Positions 35,222 to 44,016 of a stretch of 64,000 bases of DNA are shown here, piece after piece. Within the stretch, counting starts at the first letter, position 1; every line of letters begins with the position of its first letter. This stretch comes from Alphaproteobacteria bacterium (GTDB taxonomy: Bacteria > Pseudomonadota > Alphaproteobacteria > Micavibrionales > Micavibrionaceae): contig JASMHE010000007.1 in the NCBI GenBank assembly GCA_030750865.1, forward strand, positions 124,001-188,000, read 5' to 3'. The notes under the pieces were generated by a model, which ran no database searches, had not been told where the DNA came from, and worked only from the letters and a program-made list of their open reading frames with translations. The translations under genes and the position numbers were made by a program.

Positions 35222-35506
35222 TTGTTTAACCGTTTTGATTTTATGATGGGGGAAGGGAATAATATTGTCATGATTATTCCCGGCATGTTACCGCATGCCG
35301 ATACCTATACGGTATCAATCAGCGAAAATGACATTGATATTAAGGCCGGATACGACAAGATCGCATCGGTCCCTTACGAAAACGAAGAAGTTTATCAACG
35401 TATTGCGAATAACGTACAAATCGGCGTGGTGGAATATGACGATCCGTCAACATTCCCGAGCCATATTACAAAAGTCGCCTATGTTGAAGTCAGGAGGTAC
35501 GCATAA
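35222..35506 (+). CDS. Small hypothetical protein with a TTG start
   Basis: 94 residues, not recognised. I choose the TTG at 35222 because a perfect GGAGG (35212-35216) stands five bases before it; the GTG at 35210 overlaps that ribosome-binding site. The protein is acidic and predicted beta-rich (VMIIPGMLPHADTYTVSISE; DIDIKAGYDKIASVPYENEE), with no signal peptide. Its stop overlaps the start of the next gene (TAATG). The 260 bases before it are A+T-rich and carry the back-to-back promoter region with bufA. Confidence 0.6.
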   Translation: MFNRFDFMMGEGNNIVMIIPGMLPHADTYTVSISENDIDIKAGYDKIASVPYENEEVYQRIANNVQIGVVEYDDPSTFPSHITKVAYVEVRRYA

Positions 35507-35820
35507 TGGGTACGCTCTTTACAGGACAATCACTCGACGAAGCGCTCGGCGCATCCGAATATACATTCGCCTCGACAGGCGATTATGTCAGCGATCATTC
35601 GCATATTCAGGCGGCCAATGCGCAAAACGGTTTGAATAACGTGACACAAGATGGCGGCGCATCGTCCTTTTCACAAACGTGGAATCAGACAATCGCGGGC
35701 GGCTATCAGGACTGGCAGGCGAACGGCTATCAGGAACCGTCAACAACGCCGGAACCGACCGCACCGGAACCAGCCGAACCGGTCGCACCGAAAGTCGAAG
35801 TCGACGGCATGTCACTTTAA
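35506..35820 (+). CDS. Small hypothetical protein with Pro/Glu-rich tail
   Basis: 104 residues, not recognised. The first 75 residues are rich in Gly, Ser, Asn and Gln with DGGASSFSQTWNQTIAGGYQ; the rest is a low-complexity tail of Pro, Glu, Ala and Thr. No Cys, no signal peptide. Translation is coupled to the gene before it through TAATG, with AGGAGG close upstream. A strong terminator follows 35 bases later, so the two form a compact two-gene transcript. They could be phage-derived or a surface-related pair; there is no evidence for either. Confidence 0.55.
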   Translation: MGTLFTGQSLDEALGASEYTFASTGDYVSDHSHIQAANAQNGLNNVTQDGGASSFSQTWNQTIAGGYQDWQANGYQEPSTTPEPTAPEPAEPVAPKVEVDGMSL

Positions 35821-35854
35821 TTAACCTTCTCCAAAAGCAAGAAAAGCACAGAAG

Positions 35855-35887
35855 CGCCACAGATCATCTTGAATCTGTGGCGTTTTT
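35855..35887 (+). terminator. Intrinsic terminator after the small two-gene unit
   Basis: 10-bp perfect inverted repeat (CGCCACAGAT at 35855-35864 and ATCTGTGGCG at 35873-35882, loop CATCTTGA) followed by TTTTT. Confidence 0.85.
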
Positions 35888-35975
35888 GCTATTTACTACG
35901 CACGGTTGTATGGCATGCATATGTATGTTCGCCATCCGTCACTGCATAAACTGCATAATGAGAAGGCCAATAACG

Positions 35976-37055
35976 GTGAAAACAGCACTGATCACAGGCG
36001 TTACAGGACAAGACGGCGCGTATCTTTCCGCGTTCCTGCTGGACAAAGGATACGCGGTACACGGCATGCGCCCTTATGCGCCCCTTGATGATACGGCCAA
36101 TATCCGGTCCGTCATGGATCATGATCATTTCACCCTGCATACAGGCGATCTGACCGACAGTGGCAGCCTCATGCGATGTCTTGCAGATATTGCCCCTGAC
36201 GAAATTTATAATTTGGGTGCCATCAGCCATGTGAAGGAAAGTTTCCATGCCCCTGAAGCGGCCCTGAACGTCAATGGCGGCGGCACACTTAAATTACTCG
36301 AAGCAATCCGCACCCTGAACATGACAGATGCCGTGCGGTTCTATCAGGCTTCCAGCTCCGAGCTGTTCGGCAATGCCCCCGCCCCGCAAAATGAACACAC
36401 GCCGTTTGATCCGTGTAGTCCGTATGCCGCTTCAAAGCTCTATGCCTATGCCATCACAAAAAATTACCGCAATGCCTATGGGTTGCATGCCGCCAACGGC
36501 ATCTTGTTTAACCATGAAAGCCCGCTGCGCGGCGAAGAATTCGTTACCCGTAAAATCACGCGCGGCATTGCCGCCATTCTGGCCGGAAAACAAGACCATT
36601 TAACACTTGGCAATCTGGATGCCAAACGGGATTGGGGACATGCCCGCGATTATGTGCACGGCATGTGGCTGATGTTACAACAAGACACGCCGGATGATTA
36701 CGTGCTGGCAACCGGACAGGCCCGCAGCGTCCGCGATTTTGTTGAAACCGCCTGTGCCCATGCGGGTATCACACTGGAATGGCGCGGCAGCGGCCTTGAT
36801 GAAACGGGCATTGATACAAAAACAGGCCATACGCTGATCCGCATTGACGAGAAATTCTATCGCCCGCACGAGGTCACCCATCTGTGCGGTGATGCGGCCA
36901 AAGCCCGCGACACACTCGGCTGGACACCGGATATCGGGTTCAAAGCGCTTGTCACCGATATGATGAACGCAGACATGGCCGCCAACGGTGTTGATCTCTC
37001 ACACAGAAACGATGACAATACCGATCATGTCTATACCTTATACGCTGCAGAATAA
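35976..37055 (+). CDS. gmd: GDP-mannose 4,6-dehydratase
   Basis: Converts GDP-mannose to GDP-4-keto-6-deoxymannose, the first step to GDP-fucose and related sugars. SDR fold with the NADP motif ITGVTGQDGAYLSAF at the N-terminus, YNLGAISHVKESF, the catalytic S/T-Y-x3-K set in FYQASSSELFG and SPYAASKLYAYA, and ILFNHESPLRGEEFVTRK. I start at GTG 35976, which has AGAAGG nine bases upstream, giving about 359 residues; an ATG at 35958 would add six residues and an open frame continues further upstream. The next gene overlaps its end. Confidence 0.93.
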   Translation: MKTALITGVTGQDGAYLSAFLLDKGYAVHGMRPYAPLDDTANIRSVMDHDHFTLHTGDLTDSGSLMRCLADIAPDEIYNLGAISHVKESFHAPEAALNVNGGGTLKLLEAIRTLNMTDAVRFYQASSSELFGNAPAPQNEHTPFDPCSPYAASKLYAYAITKNYRNAYGLHAANGILFNHESPLRGEEFVTRKITRGIAAILAGKQDHLTLGNLDAKRDWGHARDYVHGMWLMLQQDTPDDYVLATGQARSVRDFVETACAHAGITLEWRGSGLDETGIDTKTGHTLIRIDEKFYRPHEVTHLCGDAAKARDTLGWTPDIGFKALVTDMMNADMAANGVDLSHRNDDNTDHVYTLYAAE

Positions 37056-38019
37056 GACAATATGGGTCGCCGGACATGGCGGCATGGTCGGGTCTGCACT
37101 GATCCGCGCCCTGAAAAAGCGCGACATCGCCGATGATCGCATTCTGACAGCCCCGCGTGATACGGTTGATTTGTGCAACCAAAATGCGGTTGATGACTGG
37201 ATGGGCACGCATAAGCCCGATGTGATCTTGCTGGCTGCGGCAAAAGTCGGTGGCATTGTGGCCAATCGTGATGAACCGGCCGCCTTTCTCTATGACAATC
37301 TGATGATACAAAGCAACGTGATTCACGCCGCACACCGTCACCAAGCAGACAAACTTGTCTTTTTAGGGTCGTCCTGCATCTATCCGAAAGACGCGCCGCA
37401 GCCCATCACCGAAGACCGTCTGATGACAGGGCCGCTCGAAAAAACCAACGATGCCTACGCCATCGCCAAGATTGCGGGCATCAAACTTTGCCAGTCCTAC
37501 CGCATGCAATATGGCGCGGATTTCATCTCCGTTATGCCCTGCAATCTATACGGGCCGGGCGATTATTACGATGCGCTGCGATCCCATGTCATTCCCGCAA
37601 TGCTGATGAAATTCGATCATGCCGTGCAAAACGGCGACACCAATATCACCCTGTGGGGAACGGGTACGCCGCTGCGTGAATTCCTGTATGTTGATGATTG
37701 CGCCGAAGCGATATTACACGCCGCCACACATTATACAGACACTGATACGGGCTCAGGCGACATGTCGCACATCAATATCGGCAGCGGCCACGAAATCTCC
37801 ATCCGTGATCTGGCACAGATGATCGCATCTATCACCGGCTTTGACGGCGATATCACCTTTGATCCGTCCATGCCGGATGGCGTGGCACGCAAAATCATGG
37901 ATAGCCGCAAAATAAATGCACTCGGATGGCATCCTGCCACCCCCCTTGAAGACGGGATCAAGCTTGCCTATAAAGATTACAAAGACAGGCATGCATCCGT
38001 GCCGCGCCAAGACCGCTAA
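37027..38019 (+). CDS. fcl: GDP-L-fucose synthase
   Basis: Epimerase-reductase that turns GDP-4-keto-6-deoxymannose into GDP-L-fucose, using NADPH. N-terminal IWVAGHGGMVGSALIRAL binds the cofactor; the catalytic region is FLGSSCIYPKDAPQPITED, and NDAYAIAKIAGIKLCQSYR gives the Tyr and Lys. NLYGPGDYYDALRSHVIPAM and LREFLYVDDCAEA complete the family pattern. About 330 residues with ATG 37027; starts at 36988 (GTG) and 37012 (ATG) also lie in frame. It overlaps gmd by about 29 bases, so both are made from one message. Confidence 0.95.
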   Translation: MSIPYTLQNKTIWVAGHGGMVGSALIRALKKRDIADDRILTAPRDTVDLCNQNAVDDWMGTHKPDVILLAAAKVGGIVANRDEPAAFLYDNLMIQSNVIHAAHRHQADKLVFLGSSCIYPKDAPQPITEDRLMTGPLEKTNDAYAIAKIAGIKLCQSYRMQYGADFISVMPCNLYGPGDYYDALRSHVIPAMLMKFDHAVQNGDTNITLWGTGTPLREFLYVDDCAEAILHAATHYTDTDTGSGDMSHINIGSGHEISIRDLAQMIASITGFDGDITFDPSMPDGVARKIMDSRKINALGWHPATPLEDGIKLAYKDYKDRHASVPRQDR

Positions 38020-38037
38020 AAACCGAAACGGAGCCAC

Positions 38038-38925
38038 ATGACAGCCCCCTCATCCATACCGTCCCCATCCACACCGTCTTTATTACCCGCTGATACGACC
38101 ATCATCCCTGTCCTGCTAGCCGGAGGACGCGGCATGCGCCTGCGCCCGCTGACCAGCGCCGCGCGGCCAAAACCGTTTGTGTCATTTCTGCGTAAACGCT
38201 CTTTGTTTCAGGATAGTCTGGCCCGCTACAGCCCGTTTGGGACACCCCTTGTCATGCTGGATGAACAGATGCGCGGCCTCGCAACGGCACAGGCCAGATC
38301 CTGCGGTCACGAGGCCATGAACCTGATGTTGGAACCCACCATGCGCGGCACGGCGGCATCTGTGCTGTCAGCTTGTTTTTATCTGTCCCACAAACATGAT
38401 AATCCGCTTGTGCTGGTTGCCCCGTGCGACCACCACATCAAAGATAATCAGGCACTCTATCATACCATCACCGACGCCGTGCACCGGATGAAACCCTCGC
38501 AAATCTGTCTGTTCGGCGTCACGCCGCACAAAGCCAATCCGCATTACGGCTATGTCACCCATGATACGGATGGGCACGTCACGCATTTCACGGAAAAGCC
38601 CGCCAAAAAGCAGGCCGAGACATTACGCAAATCGCCCGATACGCTCTGGAATACGGGGATCGCGCTGATGTATGCGAAAACCGCGCTTGATATTGCCGCG
38701 CATCTGGACGAAACCATGCATAATCTGGTGACGTTGGCCGTCACCCGTGCCGGACGCGTGCAAAATGCCGCCCGCCTGAATGACGGGTATTATGCCCAAA
38801 TCCCGCATCAGTCGTTCGATAAAGCCATTTTGGAAAAGCATAACGACATGATTATCCACCGCCTGAACACTGGCTGGCAGGACGTTGGCACACTCCCCGC
38901 CTATTTTCGAAGCGCAATGGGTTGA
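38038..38925 (+). CDS. manC: Mannose-1-phosphate guanylyltransferase-like nucleotidyltransferase
   Basis: Joins GTP to mannose 1-phosphate to give GDP-mannose, which feeds gmd. The pyrophosphorylase signature PVLLAGGRGMRLRPLTSAAR is followed by KPFVSFLRKRSLFQDSL; VLVAPCDHHI and PHYGYVTHDTDGHVTHFTEK are the substrate region. It has 295 residues, so it carries only the nucleotidyltransferase domain; the C-terminal isomerase domain of larger ManC/CpsB proteins is missing. It begins 18 bases after fcl. With gmd and fcl it forms a GDP-fucose supply cluster, probably for a surface polysaccharide; no glycosyltransferase is next to it. Confidence 0.88.
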   Translation: MTAPSSIPSPSTPSLLPADTTIIPVLLAGGRGMRLRPLTSAARPKPFVSFLRKRSLFQDSLARYSPFGTPLVMLDEQMRGLATAQARSCGHEAMNLMLEPTMRGTAASVLSACFYLSHKHDNPLVLVAPCDHHIKDNQALYHTITDAVHRMKPSQICLFGVTPHKANPHYGYVTHDTDGHVTHFTEKPAKKQAETLRKSPDTLWNTGIALMYAKTALDIAAHLDETMHNLVTLAVTRAGRVQNAARLNDGYYAQIPHQSFDKAILEKHNDMIIHRLNTGWQDVGTLPAYFRSAMG

Positions 38926-39016
38926 TAAAAAGACATTTTTCGCGTGTAATCGACGGCATAATAAAAAACAAAAGGCCGGACAGGGGCCGCTTATTTCGCC
39001 GGGAGTATGAACCGCC

Positions 39017-39910
39017 ATGCCAAGTCAAATTACCAACCATTTGTTGTTGATCGAACCATCATGTTTTTATGCCAATCCGGAAACGATGGATACAAATGCC
39101 TATCAGGTCGATGAACATGAATCACATGAAGCCACCTTGCAAAAAGCCATCACGGAATTCCGCGTGTTCCGTGATATGCTGGTCGCACATGATGTGAACG
39201 TCACCACCATGCGCGGCGTGGATGGCTGCCCCGACCATATTTTCCCAAACTGGATTTCCACCCACGATAACCGTGAAATGGTGATTTATCCGATGCTCAA
39301 CGATAATCGCCGCCGTGAAAAAACACCTGAAATTATCGCCTTTTTCAAAAAACTCTATGACCTGAAATTCGATCTGGGTGATTTCGAGCAATCAGGCCAG
39401 TTCCTCGAAAGTACAGGCAGTTTATGTATGGACCGCGCCAACCGCATTGCATATAGCGGTTTATCGGCCCGCACAGACAAAGACCTCGCCCTGCACTGGG
39501 GTGAAAAAATGGGCTTTGAGATTGTCCCGTTCAACACCGAAAGTCACACCGGAAAGCCGGTCTATCACACAGACCTTGTCATGAATATCGGTGAAAAAAT
39601 CGCCAATATCTGCGCAGACTGCATTGTTGAACAAGACCGCCAAACCGTGCTTGATAAACTCCGGTCCACGCATGAAGTTGTCGAACTCAGCATGTCACAG
39701 CTAACCGCCTTTCTCGGCAATTCGCTGGAAATCCGCAGCAATACCGGACAAAAATATCTGGTCATGTCATCAATGGCGTATCATTCCATTCGGCCCGACC
39801 AGATGGAAGTCTATGAACGGCACTATGATAAAATCCTGCACAGTCCGATCCCGACCATCGAAAAATATGGCGGCGGTTCGGCGCGCTGCCTGATCATGGA
39901 AATGTTCTGA
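39017..39910 (+). CDS. Arginine-deiminase-related hydrolase (CtlX-like)
   Basis: A 297-residue amidinotransferase-fold (pentein) enzyme. PSCFYANPETMDTNAYQ opens the fold, with GVDGCPDHIFPNWIS and EFRVFRD, and the catalytic His and Cys are in PVYHTDLVMNIG and GGGSARCLIMEMF. The pattern resembles CtlX, a citrulline-utilisation hydrolase, and related arginine or dimethylarginine hydrolases. The choice of substrate is not readable. No arginine or citrulline genes are next to it. It has no signal peptide and starts about 90 bases after the manC-like gene, in the same direction. The family call is good; the reaction is inferred. Confidence 0.82.
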   Translation: MPSQITNHLLLIEPSCFYANPETMDTNAYQVDEHESHEATLQKAITEFRVFRDMLVAHDVNVTTMRGVDGCPDHIFPNWISTHDNREMVIYPMLNDNRRREKTPEIIAFFKKLYDLKFDLGDFEQSGQFLESTGSLCMDRANRIAYSGLSARTDKDLALHWGEKMGFEIVPFNTESHTGKPVYHTDLVMNIGEKIANICADCIVEQDRQTVLDKLRSTHEVVELSMSQLTAFLGNSLEIRSNTGQKYLVMSSMAYHSIRPDQMEVYERHYDKILHSPIPTIEKYGGGSARCLIMEMF

Positions 39911-40055
39911 TCCGGTGATCTTCTCCGGCCCTCTTCTTTTTGCATTGCGGAATCTATTGAAAAGTGATCGGAAATCGGTCACTATACTGCGTGTGTAAAT
40001 TTCGGGCGGCACGCGCTCACCCTCAACAAAATCACTGACAACAGAATCACTGACA

Positions 40056-41372
40056 ATGCAAATTTTCAAAAATCTATACGACTTCTATAAAAAATGTACT
40101 GATATACCGGAAACCAATGTTCACGGGCTGAGATATGTTGTCAAAAAACCGGGGCAAGTCATCCATGCTTTCACCGCTATGGAAGCCGCCGGCGGTATTT
40201 TGCTGGTCATTGCAGCCATTGTCGCAATCTTGCTGGCCAACACCCCTTTTTACGATTTTTACCATCTTGTTTTGAATGAAATAAAGTTCCGGATCGGTTT
40301 TTCCAACATTGACGACACATTCGATTTTGAAATTCACAAATCAATCCTGCTCTGGATCAATGACGGCCTGATGGCCATCTTCTTCTTTCTGGTCGGGCTT
40401 GAGATCAAAGCCGAAGTGCTACGCGGCAAGCTCGCCAGCTTTAAATCGGCATCGCTCCCCGCAATCGCGGCGATCGGCGGTATCGCCGCCCCTGCGCTGC
40501 TGTTCTGGTACATCAACCAGGACCATCCCGAATTTATTCACGGCTGGGCCATTCCGGCCGCCACAGACATCGCCTTTGCGCTCGGTGTTCTGTCGTTGCT
40601 GGGCAAGCGGGTTCCAGCCAGTCTAAAAGTGCTGTTAACCGCCATCGCCATCATTGACGATATCGCGGCCATTATCATCATTGCCCTGTTCTATTCAGGC
40701 GAGATTGCAACAGCGCCGCTTTATTTTGCCGCTGGCGCCATCGCCATTTTATTTATTCTGAACCGCATGAATGTCTGCCAGACACCGCTTTATATCATTG
40801 TCGGGATTGTCTTATGGGTGGCCGTACTGGAATCAGGGGTGCACGCCACGCTGGCCGGTGTACTGGTTGCCATGTTTATCCCGATGTATGACAAAAATCA
40901 TCATGACCATTCACCCGTGCGCCATCTGGAACATTATCTGCATGCCTGGGTCGCCTTTGGCGTTCTGCCGGTCTTTGCCTTTGCCAATGCGGGGATTCCG
41001 CTCGGCGGGCTGTCTCTTGAGGATATCTTCAATCCGCTGACCATCGGTATTATCGCAGGTCTGTTTATCGGCAAGCAGCTCGGCATTTTCACCTGCATCT
41101 TTCTGGCTGTGAAAACAGGCATCTCACCCAAACCCGCAGGTGCAAACTGGGTCCAGATTTATGCGATCTCCATCTTATGCGGGATCGGCTTTACCATGTC
41201 GCTCTTTATCGGCGGGCTGTCCTTTGCCGATGTCGAAATGCAGGCCTATATCCGTCTAGGCGTTCTGATTGCATCTGCCCTGTCAGCTATTACCGGCTAT
41301 GTCTTGCTGCGCTGCTATTCAAAACGGCCGCCTGTTGAAACAGAACACACACCTGAATATATGAAACTCTAA
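40056..41372 (+). CDS. nhaA: Na+/H+ antiporter NhaA
   Basis: Inner-membrane antiporter that exports Na+ in exchange for protons. 438 residues with about twelve membrane helices. FLVGLEIKAEVLRGKLASFK, AIPAATDIAFALGVLSLLGK (one of the paired Asp), LLTAIAIIDDIAAIIIIALF (second Asp pair) and LGIFTCIFLAVKTGISPKP are the family marks. The C-terminus is ordinary. The gene stands 37 bases before icd, so a shared transcript is possible; no operator is visible. Confidence 0.96.
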   Translation: MQIFKNLYDFYKKCTDIPETNVHGLRYVVKKPGQVIHAFTAMEAAGGILLVIAAIVAILLANTPFYDFYHLVLNEIKFRIGFSNIDDTFDFEIHKSILLWINDGLMAIFFFLVGLEIKAEVLRGKLASFKSASLPAIAAIGGIAAPALLFWYINQDHPEFIHGWAIPAATDIAFALGVLSLLGKRVPASLKVLLTAIAIIDDIAAIIIIALFYSGEIATAPLYFAAGAIAILFILNRMNVCQTPLYIIVGIVLWVAVLESGVHATLAGVLVAMFIPMYDKNHHDHSPVRHLEHYLHAWVAFGVLPVFAFANAGIPLGGLSLEDIFNPLTIGIIAGLFIGKQLGIFTCIFLAVKTGISPKPAGANWVQIYAISILCGIGFTMSLFIGGLSFADVEMQAYIRLGVLIASALSAITGYVLLRCYSKRPPVETEHTPEYMKL

Positions 41373-41408
41373 GTATGAAACTCTCAAAGACTGGAAAAAG
41401 GATATAAA

Positions 41409-42860
41409 ATGACTTCCAAAACACCTATCACAGTTGCACGCGGTGACGGTATCGGCCCGGAAATTATGGATGCCACCCTGAAGATTATGGAGGCCGCAGG
41501 CGCACAACTTGATATTCAGGAAATTGTGATCGGCAAGGAAATCTATGAAAGCGGTCAGTCGAAAAACGGCATCACCGATGAAAGCTGGAAATCGCTGAGT
41601 GACACGCGCATCTTTTTGAAAGCGCCCATCACCACACCACAAGGCGGCGGATTCAAATCATTGAACGTAACGATCCGTAAAACGCTGGGCCTGTATGCCA
41701 ATGTCCGTCCATGTGTGTCATATGCGCCGTTTATCGAAACCATGCACCCTGATATGGATCTGGTCATCATCCGCGAAAACGAAGAAGACCTGTATGGCGG
41801 CATCGAATATCGCCAGTCACAGGATGTCATGGCCTCGCTGAAGCTGATCTCACGCCCCGGCACGGAACGGATTGTCCGCTATGCGTTTGAATATGCGCGC
41901 GCCAATGGCCGCAAAAAAGTCACATGCATGACCAAAGACAACATCATGAAAATTTCAGACGGGCTGTTCCACCGCGTCTTTAATGAAATCGGCGAAGAAT
42001 ATCCCGATATCGAACAAGACCACATGATTATCGATATCGGCACGGCCAAAGTCGCCTCGAACCCCGGCATGTTCGATGTTGTGGTTCTGCCGAATTTGTA
42101 CGGTGATATTGTGTCGGATGTCGCTGCCGAGGTCACCGGATCGGTCGGACTTGGCGGATCATCCAATGTCGGCGATAATTTTGCCATGTTCGAAGCGGTA
42201 CACGGCTCGGCGCCGGATATCGCCGGACAAGGCATTGCAAACCCGTCGGGACTGCTGCTCGGCGCTGTGATGATGCTGGTCCATATCGGGCAAGGTGATG
42301 TCGCCGCCAAAATCCACAATGCGTGGCTCAAAACAATCGAAGACGGCATTCACACAGGCGAGATTTATAATCCGAAACTCAGCTCTGCCAAAGTCGGCAC
42401 AGACGGCATGCGCGAGGCCATCATCGAACGGCTGGGACAAAAACCATCCACCCTGCATGTTGTTGACTATAGCGGCGTGCCTGCAGGCGGCATGAAATTG
42501 CCCCCGATCAGACCGCGTGTCGAACAGAAAAAAGAACGTATCGGCGTGGATATCGGCCTGAACTGGGACGGCACACCCGATGAACTGGCGGCAAAAATCC
42601 GTCCGTGTATCAATGACAATCTGGACCTTGCCATGATTTCAAACCGTGGCACAAAAGTCTGGCCGGAAGGGAATCCCGAAACATTCTGCGTTGATAATTG
42701 GCGTCTGCGCTTTGTATCAAAAGATGACACGCCTATCAAAACATCACAGGTCATCGCCCTGATGGACCGCCTGAACAAAGCCGATCTGAATTTCACAAAA
42801 TCGGTCATGCTCAATAATTTCGACGGCGTGCCGGGCTTTACCGTTGCACAAGGGGAGTAA
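41409..42860 (+). CDS. icd: Isocitrate dehydrogenase, long Rickettsia/Thermus-type
   Basis: Oxidises isocitrate to 2-oxoglutarate with CO2 release in the TCA cycle. N-terminal VARGDGIGPEIMDATLKIME, the substrate region SLNVTIRKTLGLYANVRPC with Ser/Asn/Arg set, and MFDVVVLPNLYGDIVSDVAA with the metal-binding Asp are visible. After about residue 340 comes the extra C-terminal domain (KKERIGVDIGLNWDGTPDEL) of the long type, length 483, the same class found in Rickettsia and Thermus. Cofactor choice (NAD or NADP) is not readable. The VOC gene follows 10 bases later. Confidence 0.94.
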   Translation: MTSKTPITVARGDGIGPEIMDATLKIMEAAGAQLDIQEIVIGKEIYESGQSKNGITDESWKSLSDTRIFLKAPITTPQGGGFKSLNVTIRKTLGLYANVRPCVSYAPFIETMHPDMDLVIIRENEEDLYGGIEYRQSQDVMASLKLISRPGTERIVRYAFEYARANGRKKVTCMTKDNIMKISDGLFHRVFNEIGEEYPDIEQDHMIIDIGTAKVASNPGMFDVVVLPNLYGDIVSDVAAEVTGSVGLGGSSNVGDNFAMFEAVHGSAPDIAGQGIANPSGLLLGAVMMLVHIGQGDVAAKIHNAWLKTIEDGIHTGEIYNPKLSSAKVGTDGMREAIIERLGQKPSTLHVVDYSGVPAGGMKLPPIRPRVEQKKERIGVDIGLNWDGTPDELAAKIRPCINDNLDLAMISNRGTKVWPEGNPETFCVDNWRLRFVSKDDTPIKTSQVIALMDRLNKADLNFTKSVMLNNFDGVPGFTVAQGE

Positions 42861-42870
42861 TACCGCCGCT

Positions 42871-43308
42871 ATGGCCTATGATGATGCGCCGCTGACACCC
42901 GAACTCTATTGCAGTGATCTTCAAAAATCTCTGGCCCTTTATTGTGACGTGCTCGGCTTTCATATTCTCTATGACCGCCCCGAAGACGGCTTTGCCATGT
43001 TGGAACGCGACGGGGCGCGCATTATGCTCGAACAGATTGATGAATCCGGCCGCACATGGTGTACCGGCGATCTGGATTACCCGCTCGGACGCGGAGTGAA
43101 CTTCCAGATCAAAGTCAGCGATGTGCAAACATTATACGATAAAACCGTTGCGGTCTGCGGTGATCTGTTCCTGCCGCTGGAAGACAAATGGTATCGGGCC
43201 GGCGACAAAGATTTGGGCAACCGGCAATTCATTGTTCAAGACCCGGACGGTTATCTGCTAAGATTCTTCGAAGACCTCGGAACAAAGGAAAGGGAAACAT
43301 GTACCTGA
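42871..43308 (+). CDS. VOC (glyoxalase/bleomycin-resistance) superfamily protein
   Basis: 145 residues, one cytosolic VOC domain: TPELYCSDLQKSLALYCDVL, GFHILYDRPEDGFAMLERDG, and the C-terminal FIVQDPDGYLLRFFEDLG with the metal Glu position. Domains of this kind are glyoxalases, dioxygenases or drug-binding proteins; the residues are not enough to choose. I start at ATG 42871 with AGGGGAG upstream (spacing is a little long); a TTG at 42844 lies within icd. Overlaps the next gene by ten bases. Confidence 0.88.
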   Translation: MAYDDAPLTPELYCSDLQKSLALYCDVLGFHILYDRPEDGFAMLERDGARIMLEQIDESGRTWCTGDLDYPLGRGVNFQIKVSDVQTLYDKTVAVCGDLFLPLEDKWYRAGDKDLGNRQFIVQDPDGYLLRFFEDLGTKERETCT

Positions 43309-43763
43309 ACCAACATACACGCGACATTATCGGCGCTTTGAAATGGAAAACGACATGGCTTTTATTTTTGCTGTATGCCGTAACATACGGCATATATGGC
43401 GCTTATTACGCCGCAAAGAAAACACGTGTCATTAATTCCTATCTGGAAGACAAAGATCATATCAGTGAAAAACTGACACAATTCCTGATCATCGGCGCAT
43501 ATATGGCGCTGTTTCTTGCCATTGGCTGTTCACTGGACAAAGACAACACCTCGCTGGATAATCTGTCCAGTGCGGTCAACGCCGTCTGGGGCATTTCAAT
43601 GATTGTCTGGGGTTTTATGGTCCGCACGCGCATGAATTACCTGCTCAGCGCCGACAAAGGCGAAGCCAAATATTTCTCCAAGCTCTGGACCTTCCTGTTC
43701 ACACCGTTCTATCTGAACTATAAGGTGAATCAGCTACAAGAACTGGACGAACGGGAATTTTAG
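43299..43763 (+). CDS. Small membrane protein, DUF4234-like
   Basis: 154 residues with three to four membrane helices: WLLFLLYAVTYGIYGAYY, FLIIGAYMALFLAIG and AVWGISMIVWGFMV. The first helix with LYxxTxGIYxxYY followed by a charged turn resembles DUF4234 proteins. Start ATG 43299 is preceded by AAAGGAAAGG and overlaps the end of the VOC gene. The C-terminus is FTPFYLNYKVNQLQELDERE. Function unknown. Last gene of the icd-VOC unit. Confidence 0.7.
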   Translation: MYLNQHTRDIIGALKWKTTWLLFLLYAVTYGIYGAYYAAKKTRVINSYLEDKDHISEKLTQFLIIGAYMALFLAIGCSLDKDNTSLDNLSSAVNAVWGISMIVWGFMVRTRMNYLLSADKGEAKYFSKLWTFLFTPFYLNYKVNQLQELDEREF

Positions 43764-43979
43764 GTTGCATGTTATTGTTACAATGTGATCTGTGCCGGAC
43801 ATGTCGCCGGGACCATATCCTGCACATTGTCATCCCTCGGGTCGACGCGATACCCATTTAACAGAATCCGTGCCAGAGCGCTGTCATAGCCACGGAACAG
43901 ACAGACCCGTAAGACAAATTCATTGACTCCGCCACCGAAATATCTTTTACTCATACGTGGCGAGATGAACACTGGGAAA

Positions 43980-44016
43980 TAAAAAAAGAAGTTTTAGGCG
44001 GCTTTGATAGCCGCCT
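43980..44016 (-). terminator. Possible terminator at the end of folD
   Basis: On the minus strand AGGCGGC pairs with GCCGCCT around a 7-base loop (arms 43996-44002 and 44010-44016) and overlaps the folD stop codon; seven T follow after eight bases. The T tract is a little far, so the call is modest. Confidence 0.45.

Noticed and set aside
43778-43972. 64-residue minus-strand frame between the DUF4234-like gene and folD
   Set aside because: No ribosome-binding site and no family-like pattern; it fills a gap between genes but has no further support.
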